From contig JAANYP010002373.1 of NCBI GenBank assembly GCA_020465985.1, positions 81,349 through 145,348 of the forward strand: a stretch of DNA of 64,000 nt, written 5' to 3'. Positions 10,281-20,429 of this stretch are shown here, piece after piece. The stretch is from Centrapalus pauciflorus (lineage: Eukaryota; Streptophyta; Magnoliopsida; Asterales; Asteraceae). The position numbers and the translations under genes are program-made. The first letter of the stretch is position 1, and the number at the start of each line of letters is the position of its first letter. A model generated the notes under the pieces. That model had not been told where the DNA came from and made no database searches. It saw nothing but the letters and a program-made list of their open reading frames with translations.

Positions 10281-13200
10281 TCACACAACATTGGGTACCG
10301 ATCTTAATATGGGTCCTTTTGGGTTAGAAATTCCAGGTGAATATGGCACGTTTGTAGTTCTAAGAACCCATTTTGTAGTTATGTGTGGACCAGATGCATA
10401 GCCTTCTAGATACCATTGAAAGTTGGATTTATCAGGCTTTGGATCCTTAGGTGATGAAATTACCTTTGGTTTTTGACTTTTTGAGCCTTGTTTGACTTTT
10501 GCTTTGGTATTGGGCCTAGGCAAAGGACAAGTCTCATTTTTCGTGATGGCCGATGATGCAACATATTTTATTTTCTTTTTACGAATTCTTTTAGCAGGAT
10601 ATGGCACAAAAGCATTCATTTCATGAACTTGGCGTCTAAAACGAGTTGGACATAATTTAAACAAGTCACTAAAAGAATACTTCAAACAAGCAGTAGAATT
10701 CGTTGCATCCTTACAAATATTGTTTTCAAAGATTACATGCAACCTATCTCTAGAAACAAAATCAATTGGCATAACAGCCTTCTTCACAAAAAAAAAAACT
10801 CGTAAAATCTTGCATGGTTGTTTTTGGTACTCTTCTCACATGATCTGTAGGAACAAAAAGACGAGAGTCAGTACGCATGGAAGACTTAGACTGTAAAGAT
10901 TTTTGTTTTTCTTGGTGAGTGGGTTTCTTGGAAGACTTGGATTGAATCTGAGTCTACTTCGCAACCTCAGCTTTAAAAGGTTTTGAGCACTCACCTTTAC
11001 AACTGATAGAAGGATTTTCATTTATAGTTTTTTCGTTGTTACATGACACGGGTGGGATTTTGGTAGGACGAGAAACTCTTGGCTCTTTTAAATGATCTTT
11101 TAATCTTTGAGAAACCATGTCAAATTTGTCTCTACAGACAGTTAATTCTACAGATTGTTGAAAACTTTGATTTACCAATTTTTCCACACTCTTAAGAAGA
11201 GCTTCTTGAAAATCAAGAGATTTCTTTTGAGTTGACTTTAATTCCTTTTCTAACACTTTAATTTTATCTTGAAGAACTTTTGTAGGAGTTTAAAGGTGAG
11301 GGATTGGTTTTACAGGTTCTGCTTTCATATCAGCTTCAGAATAACTAGACAAGAAGTCTTCCTCTAGAGTGGGTACTCTATAAGGATAACTCTCGTTTAG
11401 TTCTTCATATTTAAAAGATATTTCTTTTTCTTTATTTTCAGTGCGTTTCTCATCCTCTTGTGTTAAAACTTCTTTTGATGACTCAAAAAAGAAAGATTTA
11501 AGCCCAGCACCCATGTAATTCATGTCATAAAATAGAGGTAAAACTTTTTGAGCCTTTTCCAAATACTTAGGATTTTTAAAACCAATTCCTTGTTTAGAAT
11601 GGTAAAACTAGTCTCTGTGGGCTGGTTTAAATGAATAGTTTGTTCAGTTTGACCCCGTTTTAAAAATTCATCATCAAGGGTCTTTATTCGAGAGTACAAA
11701 CTTATTCTTTCTACTTCTATCATTTTTGTATTTTTCTAAGCTGTCTATGTTTTCCATACTTACCGTCTCTAATTGTTTTGATAGAACATATATTTCTTCT
11801 TTTAATGAGAGCTTTTCATTAGATAACATATCCTTACAAGATTCTAGGTACGTATTCCTATCCTGAACATCTACCCTTTTAATTAGCATCTGTTTTATCA
11901 CATTATGATTAGTTAACCACTTTGATTGATATAACTCAGATGACTCTTTTAATGTTTGGGCTAGATGTTCAGCCTGCCCACACTTTTCTGTTTCAGCATT
12001 TAACCTAGCTTCTAAATCAAGTATATGTGTGTGCAATTTACATTCACTATGTACAGATAAATTATTTACATGCTTTGGAATGTAAAAGGAATGTACCTCT
12101 CGTGCCTCAGAATCTGATGTCGAACATTCTGGATCGTCGGATCTAGCCATCAGAAATGCTGGTGGATTTTGCGGTGTCTCCCCCTCAGCAGCAGTGTCTG
12201 AATCTGAATCGGTTGATATAACATAGTTATCCAATCCCAGACGATCCGCCATGTAACAATTCTTGCCTTTGTCATCCTCGTCATCAGTATCCTCTGCATC
12301 CCAATAATCTTCTTGGGCAACCAGAGCCATAGCATCCGTTCTCTTCTTGGCAGCTTCCAGCTTCCGCTCATAATAATCGACGTCTCTTTCAAACTTGTTC
12401 TTGCACTCCCGAGCAAAGTGGCCCGGTTTGCCGCACTTGTAGCACAGACGTTCTTCGGTTCCTTTAGGCTCTTCTACTCTTGGCCTCTCATCTCTCCTCT
12501 CCACCGGCCTCTTGTCGGCACGGCGAGGTTCCCTACTATCATCCCATCTGTTGTCCCGACGATCATAGTCCCTACGATCGTCACGTCGGCCATACCGTCT
12601 ATCATCCCGACGATCATCCCTACGGTCATAATCGCGTCGATCATTCCTGCGATCATCTCTCCTATCGTCTCGCCTTTCATAACGGCGTTCATCCTGATAG
12701 TCCCGTCTATCGTCGTATCGTCGGTCATCTCTTTCATCTCGTCTGTCATCCGAGTACCTCCACGGACCGTTGTCGTAGCGGAGCTGATTGTTAGTCTTAT
12801 TGGAAAAACGTCATTGTTGTAGACGATTAGTCCATAAGGCTGTTTGTTCCTGAATTGCCGCTTCTTCTTCATCTATTATCTCACGCGGTGGAGAAGCATA
12901 TTGGCACTGGGATAATGATGAACCTTGAGTATAAGATGCAGTGGGAATGTTCTTGTTGCAAATCAAAGCCAGAGAATCAATGGGTTTCATTCCCGTATTT
13001 GCAGATAGTAATAAAGATGCTAGCTGATTGGCCATCTGCTTCTGATGGTCGACGTCACCCTGATGCTTTTTCAATTCTTTGAACACCACATTGATAGACA
13101 CATTTGGGATGTCCAAAACTCGTCGTGTTGCTCAGCATGCAATTTGCCACTCAGGGGCTAAGGCAGCAAAGAACTGGATGTTGATGTCATCCTTGTCTTT

Positions 13201-13718
13201 CTTGATGTGCAGTTTGTTAAGTTCATTCAAAACCGCACAGAATCTGGTAAATGTGGCTCGTAGAGACTCCCCGTCTTTGGCCCTGAGTTCCGTAAACTTT
13301 GCCTTTGCCTCCTCAATTTTAGCTCTGTCATCTAAGTCTGCCCCTAGCATTTGAACCTCTAATTCATCCCACATCTCTTTAGCGGACATTTTGTTGTCTA
13401 CTCCTACAAGGATATCAGTGGGCAGGGCTTGGTAGATCAGATATTCAGCCCTCTTGTCAGCATGCTGCCTGTCTCGCTCTGCATCATTTGCAGGTTCGCG
13501 TTCAACTTTGGATGCGAGTACAGGCGGGTCTGCTTCGGTCTAGCAGCAATTTCCCGATAGTAGATAATTGGGCCCTCAGAAATTGATTGGAGCATAAGGT
13601 TGCCATTTGGTTGCATACCGACAAACTTGAGAAATCGGGACTTCCACTACTCATACTCATCTGGATACAGAACAGGTGGTCTGTTCTCGGACCCGAGGAT
13701 AAGGGCTTCTCGAGACAT
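10281..13718 (-). pseudogene. Element D gag
   Basis: Gag begins at ATG 13718 (MSREALILGSENRPPVLYP, typical of copia gag) with an early stop about 25 codons in. The UBN2-type capsid region (KMSAKEMWDELEVQMLGAD..., 13389-13132) follows, then an Arg/Asp repeat region (about 12790-12505), a CCHC zinc knuckle CYKCGKPGHFAREC (12444-12403), an acidic part, a long coiled coil (12100-11000), and a basic C-terminal part (10787-10281). It would bind RNA and build the particle. Frameshifts near 12800, 11700 and 10950 and several stops make it a pseudogene. The coiled coil C-terminal to the knuckle is longer than in most copia gags. Confidence 0.75.
12505..12790 (-). repeat. Tandem repeat in gag encoding Arg/Asp-rich (RRDD/RRDY) units
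   Basis: The DNA is a degenerate tandem array of about 9-15 bp units (plus-strand look: 'gatcatccctacg', 'cgtctatcgtcg') which on the minus strand, in the gag frame, encodes alternating Arg-Arg-Asp, Tyr and Asp residues directly before the zinc knuckle. Such a mixed-charge tract would be disordered and RNA-binding. Other frames of the same repeat produce the long Met/Thr/Ile- or Ser/Ile-rich ORFs seen on both strands, which I treat as artefacts. Confidence 0.7.
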
Positions 13719-13942
13719 GATTTATGGTGCTGATATGGAAGAATGAGATCTTGAAGGTGGAAACTTGATTCGGATTGGCTGAACTGCAGATGAACAATAC
13801 CTTGGATGGTACGAATGCGGATCAAATTCTGAATTCGGATAGGAACGAATTCGGATATACAGTAACTTCGGATGGAACCTAGACCTGGTTGACCAATCAA
13901 TGGATGGACCGAATTCGGATGAAAAGTGAATTCGGAAAAATC
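13719..13942 (-). repeat. Element D leader, part 1, with CCGAATTCGGAT repeats
   Basis: About seven copies of GAATTCGGAT or TTCGGAT lie in 224 bp just upstream (minus-strand sense) of the gag ATG. Element C is inserted at the inner edge; the five bases before its LTR are AAATC. The region continues beyond C at 23983. No ORF of note; the 172-codon minus frame at 13502-14020 crosses the C insertion border and is an artefact. Confidence 0.7.
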
Positions 13943-14586
13943 TGTTGGGAAATATTCTAAGTATGTCAAGCTGTTAGTTAGATTTCTCAAAATGTTAGTA
14001 GATTTTCTGTGTAAATGCAAAGTTCAACCTTTTAGTTGAAGAAGTTCGAGCTGCTAGTTCAAAAGTTTAAGCTGCCAGTGTTCAAACTCAAGCTGCTCAA
14101 CAGATAGACTTCAAACTGCTCAACAGCTCAATAAACAGAAAGTGCTGATTTTGAGGAAAAGATATATTCGAAGATTCAAGCATATCTACTATCAAAGAAA
14201 TCAGAGTTTCTCAAGGAAACAAATCAGAAGGCATTATAAATACATAGAATAGGTTTTCTATTGTAAGTACTGCACGTACAAGTTTATTCATTTGTAATTG
14301 CTTTTCTGATTAAGTTTTCATAAGCCTCTAAGGTTGTAAAACCCTAAGAACAATCTGTGTTCTTCGTCTAATCAAACAGATTAGAGGTGATTGTAATCAT
14401 TGAGTTTGGCAATACAAGTGATTGTTGATTATATTTATGTGTTATTTGTTTTGAAAGCTTTTCTTAAAACAGTTAAGTGTTATTCCGCAAACTTCTTAAT
14501 TGGACTTTGATTCAATACAAGGTTATTGGTTTATACTCTGATTGATTCAAACCAGTTAATCTTAGGTAGTGATTTTGATCTTGACA
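13943..14586 (+). repeat. 5' LTR of element C
   Basis: Starts TGTTGGGAAATATTC and ends CTTGACA. TATAAATA is at 14235-14242, 292 bp from the LTR start exactly as in the 3' LTR. The first 200 bp repeat the motif AGCTG(C/T)TAGTT and CAAGCTGC many times. The LTR is immediately followed by flank-like DNA and not by a primer-binding site. Confidence 0.92.
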
Positions 14587-14643
14587 AAATCGAATTCGGA
14601 TGGATCAAGATCAGGAGAACCGAATTCGGATGGATCAAGATCA
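14587..14643 (+). other. Filler: copy of element D flank between the C 5' LTR and C gag
   Basis: The 57 bases after the 5' LTR repeat the D sequence that follows the 3' LTR (from 23978): AAATCGAATTCGGATGG and onward to about base 45. A second copy of 'cgaattcggatggatcaagatca' then joins straight into gag. The expected PBS (TGGTATCAGAGC) and the start of gag are gone. This looks like a deletion repaired with templated filler DNA. Confidence 0.7.
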
Positions 14644-16489
14644 TAACACTGCTCTGCTGTTATCAGCATTAACTGATAAATCTAACTGTTGTGATTCCTT
14701 TTCAGGTGCTGATGGTAATTCTACTGAAGTTCATTATGAAGCTTTTGTTGCCAATGATGGACTGTTTGCTCTAAATGCTGAAGATTTAGAACCAATTCAT
14801 CCTGATGATCTTGAAGAGATGGACTTAAAATGGCAGCATGCAATGTTGACTATGAGGGCTAAAAGGTTTCTGAAAAGAACTGGCAGATCCAACTTTCAAG
14901 CCCGATCAGAAGGGAAACCAGTATTTGATAAGTCCAAAGTTGAATGCTTTAAATGTCACAAGCTTGGCCACTTTGCCAGAGAATGCAGATCCCAAGGTCA
15001 ACATCCACCAAGACCCCAGCAAACTAATCAAGCTTCATCATCACAAGCACTTGTCTCTCAAGAAGACAATGTGTTTGACTGGAGTGATCAGACACAGGAA
15101 GAGTTTCAAAATCAAGCTCTAAGCAGAAACATCAAATGTCACCTCCACTGAACTACCATCTGAGGTAAATGCTAAACTCTGCTCTCAAACATGCAAAAAT
15201 ATGGTTAAAAAGTACAGAGATTATAATGAGAGCATGTGCAAAACTCTAGCTAAGATGGAAGAAAGGAGATATGAGTACATGCAGGCCATAGAAGATCTTG
15301 AAAAACAGATCAATGACTATAAGGATAATGAGATTCAAATGGGACATGATAGAACATATCATGAGTGGGAGAAAAGGGAGCTGCATAAGAAAATAGAGTC
15401 CCTAAATAAGAAATTAGATGAGGCTGAACAGAAGGTGTTAGAAGCAAATAAGAAAATAGAATCTGTCAATATAGATCTAGGAAACTTCCAATTGGCAAAT
15501 CAAAAGCTGAAACACCTAATGGAAGTTCAATTTAAAGATAGGGTAAAATCTCAGCTCAATCCCAAAGAAGTTATAGGATACAGAGCCACTCCACCTCCAT
15601 ACAACAACAAATAGATTCATCCAATGAGTGAAGTTGCTGATAGGCTTGTTAATGAACCATTAGATGAGTCCATGACAACTGTAGATCCTATCCTTGACAG
15701 CAGTCCTGAATCAAAAGGAGACCTGATTCCAGATGAAGGATGTGAGTGCAAAGAAGTTGAGAGAGAATACAAAACAATGAGTGCACCTATAGAAACCTCA
15801 AACCCCAGTAAGAAAGGAAAAGAGAAGATGAGTGTATGCATATTTCTTTACCTTCTAACTGTAACACTGCATCTTCCTCAAAAGGTAATAAAAGGGATAA
15901 GAGTGTTCCAATCTGCACATGCCAAAAGCATGGTGTCCAAAAGTTTCCCACACAACAGCAGGTATGGGGAAATCAAAGGAACAAGAACCAGTTATGGTCC
16001 AATAAAACTGGTTCTCCAATCAAAACAGTCAAAAGATGTTTCCATTGTGGCAGGAAAAACCATTTGGCCAGACATTGCTTGTACAAACCATCTATTGCAA
16101 AACAGACTGTGGTTCAGAAACAAGCATTTGTTAAAAACACAAAAAATCTTAAGGTCAAACCACCTGTTGCACCAGTTCCAAAGAAAACAGTTGATCACAG
16201 ATTCTTAAAAGTCAATAAAAAACAGTCCACACACCAAAATCAAGTTTTGGCAAAACCCAAATCAAATTTTAAACAGATATGGTGTGTTAAAGGCAAAAAC
16301 CCAGATCAAACTGTTGATACAAATGTTGAACTACTAAGTCTAAAGTTGGAACTAGCAGTGCAAATTCTGAAGTTGTTAGCATTAAGGTTCCAGTTCCAAC
16401 TACTAAGCTTAAAACTGGAACTGGTAATGGATCATCTGAGACTGTTAAAGCAAAGGTTGGAAAGAATACCTGGATTCCTCATGTCATAA
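14644..16489 (+). pseudogene. Element C gag, N-terminally deleted, with two zinc knuckles
   Basis: The first frame (to 15151) carries a polar stretch, a basic helix (MRAKRFLKRTGRSNF) and the CCHC knuckle CFKCHKLGHFAREC (14945-14986). A coiled-coil frame at 15201-15614 (EERRYEYMQAIEDLEKQI...) follows, then 15624-16489 with a second knuckle CFHCGRKNHLARHC (16037-16078) and a Lys/Gln-rich tail with a WCVK motif. The capsid (UBN2) domain is missing through the deletion at 14587-14643. Stops at 15149 and 15612 and frameshifts near 15840 and 16300 disrupt it. Two knuckles flanking a coiled coil is also the layout in element B. Confidence 0.75.
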
Positions 16490-16659
16490 CTAAATATTCT
16501 TCACAGAATCCACCAGTGGATCTCACTAAGTATAAAAAGTCACAAACAGTGTTTAGTTATGTCAATGCACAAGGACAATCCAAAACCAACTTGGTTTGGG
16601 TTTACTCCACTACTAACTAAGTTGTTATTTGTGCAGGGCACCCACAGGTCAAACACAAA

Positions 16660-19600
16660 ACAAGATGGCATTTGGACAGTGGATGCTCTAGGCACATGAC
16701 AGGCAATTCTGAATGTTTGTCAAATTTCAAAGGCTTTGAAGGAGGTTTTGTTGCATTTGGAGGAAATTCCAAGGGAGGTAAGGTCACAGGTAAAGGTACT
16801 GTTAAAGCAGGCAATATGCTTTTTCAATGATGTTTTATATGTTGAACAGCTGAAGTACAATTTATTAAGTGTGTCTCAAATCTGTGATAAACAAAATATT
16901 GTTGTCTTCACAGATTCTGAGTGCATTGTTCTTTCAAAAGATTTTAAAGTACCTGAAAATCTTGTTTTACTTAGAACACCAAGAAAGGACAATGTCTACT
17001 GTTTGGACACAGATCTTTTATCCAAATCAAGTACTTTAAGCTGTTTGATATCCAAAGCATCATCCAATGAGTCTGCTCTTTGGCACAGAAGGATGTGTCA
17101 CATGAACTTCAAATCTATGAATGTTCTAGTCAAAAAGAATTTGGTAAAAGGTTTACCACAATCTGTGATGATCATTGTGTAGCATGTCTTAAAGGCAAGC
17201 AACACAAATCTTCTCATAAGGCCAAAGAAGTAAATTCAATCTCATCTGCTCTTCATCTTATTCATATGGATCTCTTTGGTCCAACATCTTTTTAGAGTTT
17301 GAATAAAAGAACTTACTGTCTAGTCATTGTTGATGATTTCACCAGATTCACATGGGTATACTTTCTTAGGACAAAAGATGAAACTGCTGAGCTAGTTAAA
17401 TCATTTATTCTTAAGATAGAAAACCAATCCAACTTAAACGTTAAGGTGATAAGATCAGACAATGGAACTGAGTTTATAAACCATATCCTAAACAGTTTCT
17501 GTGAGTCTAAAGGAATTGCTAGGCAATACAGTGCACCAAGAACACCACAACAAAATGGTGTAGCTGAAAGAAAGAACAGAACTTTAATTGAGGCTGCTAG
17601 AACCATGCTAGCTGATTCCAAACTGCCAATGACCTTTCGGGTAGAAGCAGTCAACACAGCTTGTTATGTTCTAAATAGGGTTCAGGTTGTTCAATCACAA
17701 GGGAAAACTCCATTTGAGTTATTTCATCATAGAGTCCCCTTAATAGCCTTTCTAAAGTCTTTTGGCTGTTCATGCACCATTCTTCACACTAAGACTCACT
17801 TAGGAAAGTTTGATAGTAAGGCTGAAGAAGGTTTCTTTGTAGGATACTCCACTCAAAGCAAAGCCTATAGAGTATATAATAGTGTGTCTAAAACCATTGA
17901 AGAAAGTGCCAATGTTGAATTTAATGAAAACACTGCAAATGTCAAAGGCACTGGTCCTGATTGGTTGTTTGATTTAGATTCACTAACTAATTCTCTGATC
18001 TTTGTTGAGTATACTGCAGAAACTGATGAAAACAGGGTTGAAGCTGCCAACACAGCTTCTCATGCTGGTAGCACAAATGTTTAAGCTGTTGGCACAAAGT
18101 TTCAGACTGTTGAAGATTCTGGTCAATGGGATGAGTATACGGTTATACCACTTCTATCTTGTGACCCACCAGGGGTACTGGATGCTCAACATGATTCAAA
18201 TCCAAACTATGAAGTGCAAATCCCAAGTCCTAAGGGAACAGCTCCATCACAAAGGGAAACAGTCTCATCTTCTAGTCAAGTTGTTCCTGAAGTTGAACCA
18301 TCAAGTGGTCCTCATGGAGATGATACAAATCTAGGAACTTCTTTTCAGACAGACAGAGAGCCAACACTAAGAGTTCACAAGTATCATCCTCTAAATCAGA
18401 TAATGGGTGATCCACGCACTCCTGTGCAGACAAGGACAATGGTTCACAAAGAGTCTAACGATGCTGAATCAGCAGCACCTGAATTCAGTCTAGCTGCCTT
18501 TGAACATGCCTGTTTCATGTCACAATTAGAACCTAAGAAGGCATCTGAGGCTTTGAAAGATCCATTTTGGATTGAGGCAATGCAGGAAGAACTTCTGCAA
18601 TTCAAGATTCAGAATGTATGGACTCTAGTTAATCTTCCTAAAGGAAAGAGAGCAATTGGTACAAGATGGGTGTTCAGAAACAAGAAGGATGAGAGAGGGA
18701 TAGTCATCAAGAACAAAGCAAGATTGGTAGCACAGGGATACACTCAAGAAGAAGGAATAGATTATGATGATGTCTTTGCTCCAGTGGCAAGAATTGAAGC
18801 CATCAGACTGTTCCTAGCTTATGCAAGCTTCAAAGGGTTTAAAGTGTATCAAATGGATGTGAAGTCTGCTTTCCTGTATGGCACAATTGAAGAAGAGGTC
18901 TATGTGTGTCAACCTCCTGGATTTGAGGACTACAAATATCCAGACAGAGTCTACAAATTAGACAAAGCCCTCTATGGACTCCACCAAGCACCTAGAGCAT
19001 GGTATGACACTCTGTCATCATACCTTCTACAGAATGGATTCAAGAGAGGTACTCTGGACAAAACATTGTTCACAAAGTCCATCAAATCTGAGGTTTTGCT
19101 TGTTCAGATTTATGTTGATGATATCATCTTTGGGTCTACCAATGACAATCTGTGCAAAGAATTTTAGGCATTGATGCACAAAAAGTTTCAAACGAGTTCA
19201 ATGGGGGAACTCACCTTCTTTCTAGGGTTGCAGGTCAAGCAGAAGCCCACTGGACTTTTTATAAGTCAATCAAAGTATGTTAAAGACATACTGGAAAAGT
19301 TTGGTTACAAAGATACCAAAGTTGCTAGTACTCCAATGGACACTCACAAGCAGCTTGATGCAGACAAAGATGGAGTAGATGTGGACATTCATCTATACAG
19401 ATCCTTGATAGGTTAACTTACGTACCTAACATCTTCTAGACCTGATATAATGTTTGTTGTTTGTGTTTGTGTCAGGTTTCAATGTGCTCCAAAGGACTCA
19501 CACCTATTTGCTGTAAAGAGAATCTTTAGATATCTCAAAGGCCAACCACATTTGGGCCTCTGGTATCCTAAAGACTCTCCTCTTGAACTAACAGCCTATT

Positions 19601-20055
19601 CTGACAGTGATCATGGAGGATGCAACATTGACAGAAAGTCCACAATTGGTGGATGTCAATATCTAGGAGCAAGATTGGTCTCTTGGCAGTGCAAAAAGCA
19701 AACAACTGTCTCCACCTCATCCACTGAAGCAGAATATGTAGCAGCTGCAAGCTGCTGTTCCCAAGTGATGTGGATTCAGAATCAACTAAGAGACTATGGT
19801 ACGAATTTCCTATCCACTCCTATTTACATTGACAACTCAAGTGCAATAAGCATTGTACAAAATCCATTGAAATTTCCCAAAACCAAGCATATAGACATCA
19901 GATTTCATTTTATTAGGGATTGTAATGAGAAGAAATTAATCCAAGTTACCAAAATTCATAATGATGATCAGTTAGCTGATCTATTTACAAAACCATTTGA
20001 TGTAGGAAGATTCACCTTCCTAGTATCAAATATTGGCATGGTTAATATGGATTAA
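16660..20055 (+). pseudogene. Element C pol: protease, integrase, reverse transcriptase, RNase H
   Basis: PR active site WHLDSGCSRHMTG is at 16668-16706. GAG-pre-integrase fragments (LWHRRMCHMNF, about 17078; CVACLKGKQH, about 17179) lie in different frames, and the integrase core is at 17299-18084: IHMDLFGP (about 17262), RSDNGTEF (about 17455), NGVAERKNRT (about 17555). RT (18214-19416) has QMDVKSAFLYG (about 18850) and YVDDIIFGS (about 19110). RNase H (19450-20055) has SDSDHGG, STEAEYVAA, YIDNSSA and TKHIDIRFHFI. In-frame stops at 17293, 18082, 19165 and 19414, plus frameshifts near 16820 and 17160, break it; the catalytic residues themselves are kept. About 1,130 codons, normal for copia pol. 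Confidence 0.9.
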
Positions 20056-20429
20056 TTTGTTTTTCATCATTCTCTCTTATCTTATGAAGAATATATCTAT
20101 TTCATATGCTTGATTAAGGGGGAGACACTGTTTCATCAGAATATGCTTACTTTTCAACTAACAGCTTGAGTCTTTTCTCAAGCTGCTAGTTCATTTTACT
20201 TGGACTGTTAGTTGTTTCACTTGATCTGTCAAAGTGTGCAGGGTAATTTGGTAACTTCCTATAAGTGTGTGCGCGGGATTAGATACTTTCGAAACCCCCA
20301 AACCTTTAAAGGTCCCACTTTCGTTCAATTGTAACTACCAGTTGCAAAATATCTTCCACAACCTTTCTTTTCTCTCTGAGCGATTCACACACACTTCTCT
20401 GAAACCCTAAATCTCCGATTGATCGTCAA
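20056..20429 (+). promoter_or_regulatory. Leader of the element C pol-distal ORF
   Basis: Non-coding, with a PPT-like GGGGGAGA at 20119-20126. The LTR signature motifs recur (AAGCTGCTAGTT at 20180-20191, GACTGTTAGTT at 20204-20214). Then comes a pyrimidine-rich 5'-UTR-like stretch ending in 'gaaaccctaaatctcc' before ATG 20430. No clear TATA box is seen. The shared signature suggests it carries regulatory sites like those of the LTR promoter. Confidence 0.4.

Noticed and set aside
12313..12872. Overlapping ORFs of 104-169 codons on both strands (Ile/Pro/Ser- or Met/Thr-rich)
   Set aside because: They are alternate-frame translations of the tandem repeat that encodes the Arg/Asp tract of element D gag on the minus strand.
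13502..14020. Minus-strand ORF of 172 codons
   Set aside because: It crosses the insertion border of element C at 13943 and lies out of frame over the real D gag start at 13718.
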